Assembly: GCF_018687715.1 (NCBI RefSeq)
Contig: NC_056753.1
Coordinates: forward strand, 14,319,001 to 14,383,000
Source: Carya illinoinensis
Lineage: Eukaryota > Streptophyta > Magnoliopsida > Fagales > Juglandaceae
DNA: 64,000 nucleotides
Reading direction: 5' to 3'
Position numbers and translations under genes: made by a program. Under the pieces are notes generated by a model. That model was not told the origin of the DNA. It was given only the letters and a program-made list of their open reading frames with translations, and did no database searches. Shown here piece after piece: positions 1 through 10,433 of this stretch (its first letter is position 1; each line of letters starts with the position of its first letter).

Positions 1-713
1 TTTTTCTGATATCCAATAGCTTCGGGTCCTTCCTTTGAAGAGTCTTCAATTCCTCAAAATCAACTACTCGAATATCAAGAATTGAAGATAATATTTCCTC
101 TAGCTGTGAACTTTCAATAAGAAGTCTTCTCATCCCGCAAAGTAAAGAATCCAATCCTGACGATTCGGCTTCATCTTCCGAGTGCGACTTTCGACTCAAA
201 GCATGTGCAACTATATTTGCCTTCCCTGGATAATACTTGATCTCGCACTGGTAATCACTGATTAACTCTAGCCATCGCCTCTGCCTCATGTTCAGATTCT
301 TCTGAGAAAACAAGTGCTTCAAACTCTTATGATCGGTGTATACTTCGCAAATTTCTCCATACAAATAGTGCCGCCAGATCTTAAGAGCAAACACAATCGC
401 AACCAATTCTAAATCATGTATCGGATAATTCTTCTCATGATCCTTTAGCTGACGAGATGCATAAGCAACAACTCGTCCCTCCTGCATAAGGACACATCCC
501 AATCCAAATTTAGACGCATCAATGAAAACTACAAATGGCTTGTGCGGTTCTGGAAGTGCCAATATTGGTGCAGTTGTTAATCTGTTCTTCAATTCTTGGA
601 AACTTCTCTCACACTTGTCTGACCAAATAAATTCTACATTCTTTCTAGTCAAAGTAGTGAGAGGTCCAGATAAGCGAGAAAATCCCTCCACAAATCTTCG
701 ATAATATCTGGCA
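1..713 (-). pseudogene. H pol fragment: RT connection and RNase H
   Basis: Read on the minus strand this is an open frame without stops from 713 to the window edge. It starts in the RT connection region (YYRRFVEGF), continues with the RNase H segment ([19 protein letters not shown], then [10 protein letters not shown]) and ends before the integrase zinc finger at LLDIRK. The motif usually read ADALSRKS is AHALSRKS here. RNase H removes the RNA strand during reverse transcription. The frame is cut at 713 by the LTR of G1 and leaves the window at base 1, so only part of a product could be made. It aligns with G1 at roughly 5568-6282. Confidence 0.85.
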
Positions 714-2689
714 TGTGATGACCCGCTTTTACGTGTATTTTCACTGAAGTGTTGTTTTTATTTTAATTAATATATTAGTTTATTATTTTAATTTATTGCG
801 TTTTAAAATTGGTTTTAATTTAATTGATGTTGTGTTTTATTTCTTTTAGTTGTTTACAGTTTTTAATCTCTTTGCGACAGTTTAGTGTTGTTTTCCCGGA
901 ATGAGGATTAGACCTCATCTTCTTTCCCTACACCTCTTTTCTTTTTCTTTTTTTTCTTTTTTTTTTTCTTTCTTCTTCCTTTCTTTTTCTCTTTTTTCTT
1001 TCTTTTCTTTTTTTCTTTCCCTCCCCGCGTCGAACCAGTCCCTCTCTCTCTCTCTCCCCTCTCTCTCACGCCGGAACTCTTCCAGCCCTCTACCCGTCGC
1101 CGTCCGGCCACCGTGCGGCTCACCGCACACACTGGTCGACTCCTCTCCCTCCGGCGCACCTTCCCACCAAAACTCACCCCCATCCAGCCGGCCGTTTGGC
1201 CAGAAAACCCCTTCAAAGCCTGCAAGGTTTTTGGCTCGATCCGCCGCCGTCGCTCCACCTCTGGCCACCATTTCCTCACCACTTCATCACCGGTCCCTTG
1301 CCGTCCTAACCCACCTATTTTCGGCCTCCAACGACCACTGGAACAGCTCCCACGAGCTAGCTTTCCTTTTTGGGAAATCCGGCCTCTCTCCGGCGTTTTC
1401 GCCGCCACCCACGGCCAACCACCACTTCCAATAGCTTCACAATCATCCCTAGACCATTCCCTATCAATCCCAAGCCCTGGTTTGTCCCCGTTCAGAAGTG
1501 GATATTTCACAACCCACGGCCACAGTGATTTTTCACTGTAACGTTGCTTTTTCTTCGCCGTTTGCAACGCCGGGTGTTTTCTAAAATTACCATATAGCGC
1601 TGTAAGTATTTTCCAAACCCTACTTTCAGATTTAAATATATATTGCTCATTCAGTATTTAATTGTTGTTGGTTGGTTGATTCCGGACTGAGTCCAAGGAG
1701 TTCGGGGGTCGGATGGGTTGAGGACGGAGTTGCTTGGGTTGGTTATTTGTGATTGCTTGATTTATTTGAGCCATGCGGCGTGAGTTGCATATTGTGTATG
1801 CATGCATTTCTATTTTATTTGTGTTATGTTTTATTGGCGTATATGGTTTTCGGATGCGTGTCTCACGAGCCCAAGCCGGGATGGGTTATTATCTCGGTGG
1901 AGCTCCTCTGGTCACTCGGGAGTGGATAATACTGAGTGACATCGCCTGGGTTGTCGTGGAGCGATGACCGGATCGCACGATACGGTAACGCTATCGTGTC
2001 GACTCCGTGGTCCTTCGAGTGGCGGGGACTAGAGGATGGCCCAGATCGTTCGTGCATGACGCGAGTCTGGGCATCACTCGTGTAGGTGTCACATGCGTAG
2101 ACGTTACCTGCGGTGTGGCATAGAGCCATGTGTGCGGATGATCCCTAGGGGAGATCATGGTGCATGCATAATTGGAATGTTTGGTGTGAGTTGGATATGG
2201 GCCAATGGTTTCTTTTGGCGTGCGTGGAAATTATGTTTTTATGGGACATGTGTATTGCTTTATGTCGTGCATGCTGTGTGAGTTTTATATGTTTTTATCT
2301 GGTGGTGTTTGGGTTTTACTTACCTGCGGTACCATTTTTGGTACTGTAGATTTTTGGTGCAGGTTTCGAGGAGGAGGAGGAGGCTGAGCCCGAGGATGAG
2401 GCTCCGCCGGGTTTCTGAGTTGGAGTTATGCTTTATAGTTGGCTTTGAAACTACGTTGGTACCTTGTAATATTTTATTTATGTATATTTTAAACAGCTTG
2501 TATTATGTTAAGAAAAAAAAATTCTGGTACTTAGTTTTATGACTTTCGTTATCCGCTGCGTGTTTCTCTCTACACATTTGTTGCTTTTACACACACTTGG
2601 CACTCGTCAATAGGGTGGTGACCCGTGTTGTCATCATCCGGACGTCTCGATTTCCCCGTGTCCGTGCGTGGGGATTTGGGGGCGTCACA
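714..2689 (+). repeat. 5' LTR of G1 (1976 bp)
   Basis: It begins TGTGATGACCCGC and ends GGGGGCGTCACA, immediately followed by a tRNA-Met primer site. Order of content: AT-rich start, a pyrimidine tract at about 932-1069, a C-rich CpG-containing block to about 1560, the sequence CTGTAAGTATTTTCC near 1600 and a TATA-like ATATATAT stretch near 1640. Then come a conserved block at 1861-1965 and a GAG-rich stretch at 2366-2418. Open frames inside the pyrimidine tract are low-complexity and not credible genes. Similar to 7776-9769 throughout, with scattered substitutions and small indels in the pyrimidine tract. Confidence 0.95.
932..1069 (+). repeat. Pyrimidine-rich low-complexity tract in Tekay LTR
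   Basis: This stretch is nearly pure C and T, with CTTTT and CTCTCT runs. The same tract occurs at the same place in all Tekay LTRs here: about 7990-8140, 29380-29500 and 35726-35850, and as purines at 20045-20170 in minus-strand H. Its length varies between copies. Its place upstream of the CpG-rich block would suit a promoter-proximal pyrimidine patch, but that role is inferred. Confidence 0.8.
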
Positions 2690-2691
2690 AG

Positions 2692-2703
2692 TGGTATCAG
2701 AGC
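2692..2703 (+). other. Primer binding site of G1 (initiator tRNA-Met)
   Basis: TGGTATCAGAGC begins two bases after the LTR terminus and is complementary to the 3' end of plant initiator tRNA-Met. The T-rich stretch 2704-2960 after it is an untranslated leader ending in TTTCTTAAAGGGGGG before gag. No frame in the leader looks real. Confidence 0.93.
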
Positions 2704-2960
2704 GGTTTGGCTTTGGGTAAAACCACATGTCCCGTACGTAGTACCAGAATGCTTTTAAAGTATGTGTTTTAAAATTATGTTAAGTAAAGTTGTTATTTGG
2801 TTTGTTTTATTTGTTTGCTTGTTTTTGTTTATTTGGTTATGTTTTTGCATGCTGGTTTCTTTTGTTTCTTGCTGTGTGGTGATGGTTTTGGTTTTTGGTT
2901 TTATGATAGTTTTATTTGTTTTCTTAAAGGGGGGTCAAGAGTTGTGTTGTGGCTGGAAAA

Positions 2961-4173
2961 ATGGTGAGACCAAGGAAATCTACTCAGGAGCCACGGGACA
3001 ATACATCAAGAGATGACTCCATAGCCCAAGGAATACGACAGATGACGGAGTTTATGCAGCAGAATATTAGGCCACAGCAGACCGGGCCTTGGCCACAACA
3101 AGGAGGACCTTGGCCACAACAAGGGGGTCCCTGGCCGCAACAAGGAGAGCCTTGTCCACAACAAGGAGGGCTTTGGCCACAACCAGGAGGTCCTTGGCCA
3201 CAACAGGGAGGGCCTTGGCTGTACCCAGGAGGATCCAGTAGCATGGTGCAAGCCGGATGCACCTATGAGCGCTTTCTAGCGCATAGGACTCCACACTTTA
3301 CTGGAGAAGAAGATCCACTTCAAGCTGGAAAATGGATCAAAAACCTGGAAAGAACTTTTGAGGTGTGTGGTTGCACCGAGGCGCAACAGGTACTCTACGC
3401 CAGCTATCTGTTGCAAGGCACCACTTTTGATTGGTGGGATACCAAGAGGGTGATGCTGGAATCAGAATTGGGATCTTTCGCCGCTGTGACCTGGCAGCGC
3501 TTCAAGAAAGAGTTTAATGATCGCTTCTTTCCCGTTTCTGTAAGGAAGCAAAAGGCTAGAGAGTTCTCAAATTTGGTCCAAGGGGGCATGACAGTGGAAC
3601 AGTATGCCCGAAGATTCATAGAACTTGAGCGATTTGCTCCCCACCTTATCGCCACAGAGGAGTTGCGAGCTGAGCGTTTCCAGGAGGGACTACGCCCTGA
3701 TATACGACGTATGGTGGTCAGCCATCAGATATCCACTTTTTAGGAGTTAGTGGATGTGGCCACCCTTATAGAGCGAGAGAATAATCTGAATATGGGCTCC
3801 CCTCCAGGATATAAGAGGCGGAGTTTTTCTGGTGAAGGAAGTAGCTCGGGTTCGCCTCAGAAATTTGTTCAGCGGATCGAAACTCGACCGCAAGCGTCCT
3901 CAGGTGTTCGTATGGGAGGGCGAGTGCCAGTTTGTGGGGTTTGTAATAGAGCCCATGTGGGTGAGTACCTTCCTACTGGGACTCGATGTTATAATTGTGG
4001 CCAGCAGGGTCACATTTCCCGGGAGTGTCCAAGACCAGTTCAAGGAAGCCGTGGAGGTAGACACGGTGGAAGAACAAATCCAAGACAAGTAGTGCAAGCC
4101 CGAGTTTATGCCGTCACACCCGGAGAGGTGGATGATGAGGCACCAGCGACCTATGATGCTGGAGTAATTATAG
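2961..4173 (+). pseudogene. G1 gag (capsid and zinc knuckle), one in-frame TAG
   Basis: The frame starts at the ATG at 2961 (MVRPRKST); the codon-level match to H and G2 supports this start. An N-terminal part with seven 21-bp repeats (3087-3233) is followed by a retrotransposon gag capsid domain (FTGEEDP, then WWDTKR, then KKEFNDRFFP, then QYARRFIELERFAPH). A CCHC zinc knuckle (CYNCGQQGHISRECP, 3988-4032) follows. A TAG at 3741-3743 interrupts the frame after the capsid; the related G3 copy has CAG there. Reading resumes in the same frame to a stop inside the proposed intron at 4174. Gag would form the particle and package RNA. The copy is dead unless the TAG is read through. Confidence 0.9.
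3087..3233 (+). repeat. 21-bp coding minisatellite in G1 gag
   Basis: Seven consecutive 21-bp units encode variants of PWPQQGG (PQQ, PQP and YPG variants at the end). The length is exactly 7 x 21 = 147 bp, so the frame is kept. The same array is present in G2 at 10176-10322. H has only a short PQQGGPGG stretch at this place, so the expansion is specific to the G1/G2 subfamily. Confidence 0.92.
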
Positions 4174-4272
4174 GTATGGATTTGATTTAATTTTATGTTG
4201 GAATTGATTTTTGGTGTATTTGGTTTCTCCTTTGTTTTTTTTGGATTTCATGGGTTAATGTGTTTGGTTCAG
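4174..4272 (+). other. Probable intron at the gag/protease junction of G1
   Basis: The 99-bp segment begins GTATGG and ends TTGGTTCAG. It carries a TAA stop in the gag frame and interrupts an otherwise collinear protein. Removing it joins ...GVII to GRVSLYEF without shifting the frame and restores the spacing seen in related polyproteins. H has the same donor (CAG/GTATGG) and acceptor (TTGGTTCAG) at the same codon, but its segment is 91 bp (16822-16912), which is not a multiple of three. That argues against translated sequence. Splicing itself is inferred. Confidence 0.7.
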
Positions 4273-7200
4273 GGAGAGTTAGTTTATATGAGTTTTATGC
4301 TTGCACTTTGTTTGATTCGGGTGCTTCACAGTCATTTGTATCTTCCACGTTTGCGCGGATGTGTAATTCGGTCACGGAACCTTTGCCAAAGTCATTGGTA
4401 GTGGCTCTACCCGATGGTGAAATGGTGTGGTGTTCCAAGGTTGCTTTGGGATGCCCATTAAATTTTGATGGAAGGTTCTTGGATGCTGATTTGGTGGTGT
4501 TCAAGCTATTGGGTTTTGATATCATCCTCGGGATGGATTGGCTATACCGATATTCTGCGAGTATTAATTGCAGAAGTCGGATAATTAGCTTTCAACTTCC
4601 AGATGGTGATTGTCTGGAATTTGAGGGGAGTAAATTAAAAGAGAAGCCGATGATTATATCGGCGATTCAAGCAAGAAGAGAGATTGCATGGGGAGCAGAT
4701 GCATTCTTGGTTCAGATGGTGTCCACGCCTTCTGAGAAGAAGTCGTTGGCAGACATTCCAGTTGTGGAAGAATTCCCCGATGTGTTTGTGGATGACTTGC
4801 CCGGACTACCCCCTGTGCGAGAGATGGAGTTTGTTATAGACTTGGAACCTGGAGCGGCTCCTGTACATAAAGCTCCTTACCGCATGGCACCGACTGAATT
4901 AAAGGAGTTGAAGACTTAGTTGCAAGAGCTGGTAGATAAGGGATTTATTCAATCTAGTACTTCGCCGTGGGGTGCGCCAGTTTTGTTTGTTAAAAAGAAA
5001 GATGGAACCCTTCGTATGTGCATTGATTATCGGGAATTGAATAAGGTGACCATAAAAAATAAATATCCTCTCCCACGGATCGACGATTTATTTGATCAGC
5101 TTCAAGGAGCAGCTGTGTTCTCTAAGATTGATTTGAGGTCGGGATACTACCAGCTGAGGATCAGAGACAAGGATGTGCCTAAAACTGCTTTCAGGTCGAG
5201 GTATGGGCATTATGAATTTAAGGTGATGCCGTTTGGGTTAGCTAATGCCCCTGCTGCTTTCATGGATTTAATGAACAGAATATTTCGACCTTTTCTGGAT
5301 TCCTTTGTAGTAGTATTCATTGATGATATTTTGATTTATTCCCGAGATGTTGAAGAGCACGTGTATCATCTTCGTCTGGTACTTGGGAAATTGAGAGAAC
5401 ACCAGTTGTACGCCAAGCTTAGCAAGTGTGAATTCTGGTTGGAAGAAGTTAAATTTCTTGGGCATGTGATTTCCCGAGATGGAGTGGCTGTTGATCCTAG
5501 TAAGGTAGAAGCCATTTTGTCATGGCAGCGCCCGACTACAGTCTGCGAGATCCGGAGTTTCTTGGGGCTCGCCGGATACTACCGAAGATTTGTAGAGGGT
5601 TTTGCTCGCCTATCCGGACCTCTCACAGCTTTGACTCGGAAGAATACAGAATTTGTTTGGTCAGATAAATGTGAGAGAAGCTTCCAAGAATTAAAGAACA
5701 GGTTGACGACGGCACCAGTGTTAGCGCTCCCAGAACCGCATAAGCCATTCGTAGTCTTCAGTGATGCGTCTAAGTTTGGTTTGGGTTGTGTCCTTATGCA
5801 GGAAGGACGGGTTGTAGCTTATGCATCTCGTCAGCTAAAGGACCATGAGAAGAATTATCCAACGCACGACTTAGAATTGGCTGCGATTGTTTTTGCTCTC
5901 AAGATCTGGCGGCACTTCTTGTATGGGGAAGCTTGCGAGGTATTTACTGATCACAAGAGCTTGAAGCATTTGTTTTCCCAGAAAAATCTGAATATGAGGC
6001 AGAGGCTATGGCTGGAGCTAATCAGTGACTATCAGTGTGAGATCAAGTACCATCCGGGGAAGGCTAATATAGTTGTTGATGCTTTGAGCCGGAAGTCACA
6101 CTTGGAGGATGAAGCCGAGCCGTCAGAATTGGATTCGTTGCTTTGCGGGATGAGAAGGCTCTTTATAGAGAGTTCGCAGCAAGAAGAGATTTTATCTTCA
6201 GTTCTTGATATTCGGGTAGCTGATTTTGAAGAATTGAAGACTCTTCAAAGGAAGGATCCAAAGCTGCTGAATATCAGAAAAAGAGTCAGAAAATCTCGAG
6301 GGCCGTTGCATTATAGCATGGATGAAGATGGGATACTACGGTTTCGAGATCGCAGAGTGGTCCCCAAAGATTCGGAATTCAAAGAGCGGATCATGGCAGA
6401 AGCTCATGTGGCCCCTTATTCCGTTCATCCCGGCAGTACCAAGATGTACCGGGACTTGAAGAAAAATTACTGGTGGGATGGAATGAAGAAGGATATTGCC
6501 TTATATGTTGAGAAATGCCACACATGCCGTCAAGTGAAGGCCGAACATCAAAGACCTGCAAGTATGCTCCAACCCCTCCTTATTCCTGAGTGGAAATGGG
6601 ATGAAATCACGATGGACTTTGTAGTGGGTTTGCCGAGAACGCCTAGTGGGAAAAATTCTGTTTGGGTGATTGTTGACCGGTTAATGAAGAGTGCTCATTT
6701 TCTGCCTGTTAATAACACCGACTCTTTGGGTAAGTTGACCCGCTTGTATGTCAAGGAGATAGTGCGGCTACACGGCATACCAAAGAGTATAGTGTCGGAT
6801 CGAGACCCGAGGTTCACATCGCAGTTCTGGAAGAGTTTGCAGGCAGCTTTGGGTACTAAGTTGAAGTTCAGTACTGCTTACCACCCACAGACAGACAGCC
6901 AGTCAGAGCGCACCATTCAGACCCTGGAAGATATGTTGCGAGCATGTGTCATGGAATTCCAAGGGAGTTGGGAAAACCATTTGCCGCTCATCGAGTTTGC
7001 ATATAATAACAGTTTCCATGCGACCATTCAGATGGCTCCCTATGAAGCTCTTTATGGGAGAAAGTGCAGGTCGCCCTTGTGTTGGGATGAAGTCGGGGAG
7101 AGTAGGATTATTGGACCCGAAATAATTCAAGAGATGCAAAGCCAAGTCCGGATCATCAGAGATAAAATGGCGGCAGCTCAGAGTCGCCAGAAAAGTTACG

Positions 7201-7655
7201 CTGATACCAAGAGGAGAGAATTATCTTTTGAAGTTGGTGATTGGGTTTACCTTAAAGTCTCTCCCATGAGAGGTGTTAAGCGTTTTGGTAAGAAGAGGAA
7301 GCTAGATCCGAGGTATGTCGGCCCTTTTCAGATTCTGGAGAAAGTAGGGTCCGTCGCCTATAGAGTTGCTTTGCCGGAATATTTTGGGGATGTTCATGAT
7401 GTCTTCCACGTATCATCCCTGAAGAAGAGCTTTGGACAGCAAGAGCCACGCTTCGTCGACCCAGTGGGTATTCAGTTGCAACCGGATCTCACTTATGAAG
7501 TTGTTCCGTCGCAGATCATGGATTGGAAGGAGCAACAATTGAGGTCCAAGACGATACCTTTGGTTAAGGTGGCTTGGGGAGATCCGTTAGTACAAGACCT
7601 CTCTTGGGAGCGAGTAGCGGACATGAGGGAGCAGTACCCATACTTGTTTGAATAA
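4273..7655 (+). pseudogene. G1 protease-RT-RNase H-integrase-chromodomain polyprotein
   Basis: The frame continues from gag after the proposed intron. Domains in order: aspartic protease with catalytic DSGAS (about 4314); reverse transcriptase from about 4930 with active-site FIDD (5316-5327); and RNase H with SDASKFGLG (about 5760) and [10 protein letters not shown]. The integrase zinc finger lies at about 6405-6545 (CHTC visible). The integrase core has Asp at about 6613 (MDF) and 6796 (SDRD) and Glu near 6905. A C-terminal chromodomain ([17 protein letters not shown] to about 7650) ends the frame. TAG at 4917-4919 replaces a glutamine codon between protease and RT. The integrase reads TDSQSERT where TDGQSERT is usual. 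The remaining 911-residue frame from 4920 to 7655 is uninterrupted. Confidence 0.93.
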
Positions 7656-7736
7656 TGAAGGTATGTATCTTAATCTTGGTCACAGTTGGTGTATGTGTTT
7701 TTATGTGGCTTGTTTTAAGTTGGTGGTTGATCTTGC

Positions 7737-7775
7737 AAATTTCGAGGATGAAATTTGTTTTTAAGGAGGGGAGGA
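7737..7775 (+). promoter_or_regulatory. Hairpin and polypurine tract of G1
   Basis: A near-perfect inverted repeat (7737-7756: AAATTTCG, loop AGGA, TGAAATTT with one G-T mismatch) is followed by a T run and the purine tract AAGGAGGGGAGGA (7763-7775) abutting the 3' LTR. The purine tract primes plus-strand DNA synthesis. The hairpin recurs in G3 (35483-35502) and E (63144-63161). The short stretch 7656-7736 after the pol stop shows nothing else. Confidence 0.8.
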
Positions 7776-9769
7776 TGTGATGACCCGCTTTTACGTGTAT
7801 TTTCACTAAAGTGTTGTTTTTATTTTAATTAATATATTAGTTTATTATTTTAATTTATTGCATTTTAAAATTGGTTTTAATTTAATTGATGTTGTGTTTT
7901 ATTTCTTTTAGTTGTTTACAGTTTTTAATCTCTTTGCGACTGTTTAGTGTTGTTTTCCCGGAATGAGGATTAGACCTCATCTTCTTTCCCTACACCTCTT
8001 TTCTTTTTCCTTTTTCTTTTTCTTTTTTTTCTCTTTTTTCTTCTTTCTTCTTCCTTTCTTTTTCTCTTTTTTCTTTCTTTTCTTTTTTTCTTTCCCTCCC
8101 CGCGTCGAATCCGTCCCTCTCTCTCTCCTCTCTCTCTCATGCCAGAACTCTTCTAGCCCTCGACCTGTCGCCGTCCGGCCACCGTGTGGCTCACCGCCCA
8201 CACCGGTCGACTCCTCTCCCTCCGGCGCACCTCCCCACCAAAACTCACCCCCATCCAGCCGGCCGTTTGGCCAGAAAACCCCTTCAAAGCCTGCACGGTT
8301 TTTGGCTCGATCCGCCGCCGTCGCTCCACCTCCGGCCACCAATTCTTCACCACTTCATCACCGGTCCCTTGCCGTCCTAACCCACCTATTTTCGGCCTCC
8401 AACGACCACCGGAACAGCTCCCACGAGCTAGCTTTCCTTTTTGGGAAATCCGGCCTCTCTCCGGCGTTTTCGCCGCCACCCACGGCCAACCACCACTTCC
8501 AATAGCTTCATAATCATCCCTAGACCATTCCCTATCAATCCCAAGCCCTGGTTTGTCCCCGTTCAAAAGTGGGTATTTCACAACCCACGGCCAGAGTGAT
8601 TTTTCACTGTAACGTTGCTTTTTCTTCGCCGTTTGCAACGCCGGGTGTTTTCTAAAATTACCATATAGAGCTGTAAGTATTTTCCAAACCCTACTTTCAA
8701 ATTTAAATATATATTGCTCATTCAGTATTTAATTGTTGTTGGTTGGTTAATTCCGGACTGAGTCCGAGGAGTTCGAGGGTCGGATGGGTTGAGGACGGAG
8801 TTGCTTGGGTTGGTTATTTGTGATTGCTTGATTTATTTGAGCCATGCGGCGTGAGTTGCATATTGTGTATGCATGCATTTCTATTTTATTTGTGTTATGT
8901 TTTATTGGCGTATATGGTTTTCGGTGAGATGTATGCATGCATCTCACGAGCCCAAGCCGGGATGGGTTATTATCTCGGTGGAACTCCTCTGGTCACTCGG
9001 GAGTGGATAATACTGAGTGACATCCCCTGGGTTGTCGCGGAGCGATGACCGGATCGCACGATACGGTAACGCTGTCGTGTCGACTCCGTGGTCCTTCGAG
9101 TGGCGGGGACTAGAGGATGGCCCAGATCGTTCGCGCATGACGTGAGTCTGGGCATCACTCGTGTAGGTGTCACATGCGTAGACGTTACCTGCGGTGTGGC
9201 ACAGAGCCATGTGTGCGGATGATCCCTAGGGGAGATCATGGTGCATGCATAATTGGAATGTTTGGTGTGAGTTGGATATGGGCCAATGGTTTCTTTTGGC
9301 GTGCGTGGAAATTATGTTTTTATGGGACATGTGTATTGCTTTATGTCGTGCATGCTGTGTGAGTTTTATATGTTTTTATCTGGTGGTGTTTGGGTTTTAC
9401 TTACCTGCGATACCATTTTTGGTACTGTAGATTTTTGGTGCAAGTTTCGAGGAGAAGGAGCAGGCTGAGCCCGAGGATGAGGCTCCGCCGGGTTTATGAG
9501 TTGGAGTTATGCTTTATAGTTGGCTTTGAAACTACGTTGGTACCTTATAATATTTTATTTATGTATATTTTAAACAGCTTGTATTATGTTAAGAAAAAAA
9601 AAATTCTGGTACTTAGTTTTATGACTTTCGTTATCCGCTGCGTGTTTCTCTCTGCACATTTGTTGCTTTTACACACTTGGCACTCGTCGATAGGGTGGTG
9701 ACCCGTGTTGTCATCATCCGGACGTCTCGATTTCCCCGTGTCCGTGCGTGGGGATTTGGGGGCATCACA
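7776..9769 (+). repeat. 3' LTR of G1, shared as the left LTR of G2 (1994 bp)
   Basis: It begins TGTGATGACCCGC and ends GGCATCACA. It matches 714-2689 along its whole length. The final bases are followed at once by GTGGTATCAGAGCGG, the start of another internal region. This LTR therefore serves two internal regions, the signature of a tandem LTR-internal-LTR-internal arrangement. No convincing gene lies inside it. Confidence 0.94.
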
Positions 9770-10433
9770 GGTGGTATCAGAGCGGTTTGGCTCTGGGTAA
9801 AACCATATGTCCCGTACGTAGTACCAGAATGCTTTTAAAGTATGTGTTTTAAAATTATGTTAAGTAAAGTTGTTATTTGGTTTGTTTTATTTGTTTTATT
9901 TGTTTGCTTGTTTTTGTTTATTTGGTTATGTTTTTGCATGCTGGTTTCTTTTGTTTCTTGCTGTGTGGTGATGGTTTTGGTTTTTGGTTTTATGATGGTT
10001 TTATTTGTTTTCTTAAAGGGGGGTCAAGAGTTGTGTTGTGGCTGGAAAAATGGTAAGACCAAGGAAATCTACTCAGGAGCCACGGGACAATACATCAAGA
10101 GATGACTCCATAGCCCAAGCAATATGGCAGATGATGGAGTTTATGCAGCAGAATATTAGGCCACAGCAGACCGGGCCTTGGCCACAACAAGGAGGACCTT
10201 GGCCACAACAAGGGGGTCCCTGGCTGCAACAAGGAGAGCCTTGTCCACAACAAGGAGGGCTTTGGCCACAACCAGGAGGTCCTTGGCCACAACAGGGAGG
10301 GCCTTGGCTGTACCCAGGAGGATCCAGTAGCATGGTGCGAGCCGGATGCACCTATGAGCGCTTTCTAGCGCATAGGACTCCACACTTTACTGGAGAAGAA
10401 GATCCACTTCAAGCTGGAAAATGGATCAATCAA
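9770..10433 (+). mobile_element. G2: truncated second internal region in tandem with G1
   Basis: It holds a primer site (9772-9783), the T-rich leader and the start of gag, all nearly identical to 2690-3345 of G1. Homology stops inside gag at about 10433, in the codons after AGKWI, where the sequence switches to the minus-strand Athila/Tat-like element. The bases TCAA at the junction fit both parents, suggesting an end-joining deletion. Confidence 0.85.
10050..10433 (+). pseudogene. G2 gag, N-terminal part only
   Basis: The ATG at 10050 begins MVRPRKST as in G1. The frame contains the seven-unit PWPQQGG repeat (10176-10322) and the beginning of the capsid domain (YERFLAHRTPHFTGEEDP). After residue 128 or so it runs into unrelated antisense sequence of the next element, so anything translated beyond 10433 is artefactual. 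The copy lacks most of the capsid, the zinc knuckle and all of pol. Confidence 0.85.

Larger units (their letters stand above)
714..9769 (+). mobile_element. Element G1: full-length Tekay-type chromovirus nested in H
   Basis: This element has a 5' LTR (714-2689), a primer site for initiator tRNA-Met (2692-2703), gag-pro-pol (2961-7655), a polypurine tract (7763-7775) and a 3' LTR (7776-9769). The LTR ends form a TGTGA/TCACA inverted repeat. The bases just left of the 5' LTR, TGGCA (709-713), are the expected 5-bp duplication. No matching copy follows the 3' LTR because a second internal region (G2) continues directly at 9770. The 3' chromodomain and the conserved RT/integrase sequence place it in the Tekay/Del lineage. 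Two in-frame TAG codons disable the polyprotein. Confidence 0.92.

Noticed and set aside
901..1567. Long frames on both strands in the Tekay LTR (up to 219 residues)
   Set aside because: They run through a pyrimidine tract and C-rich sequence, are dominated by F/S/L or K/R/E runs, and have no start or stop conserved between LTR copies.
3087..3233. CRISPR-like regular repeat
   Set aside because: Units are contiguous and coding, with no spacers, in a plant retrotransposon.
2984..3294. Cys/Gly-rich minus-strand frames opposite gag (GPPCCGQ repeats)
   Set aside because: Antisense shadow of the 21-bp gag repeat.
9770..10433. G2 as an independent insertion
   Set aside because: It begins exactly at the LTR end with no target duplication or flanking DNA, so it is part of a tandem array.
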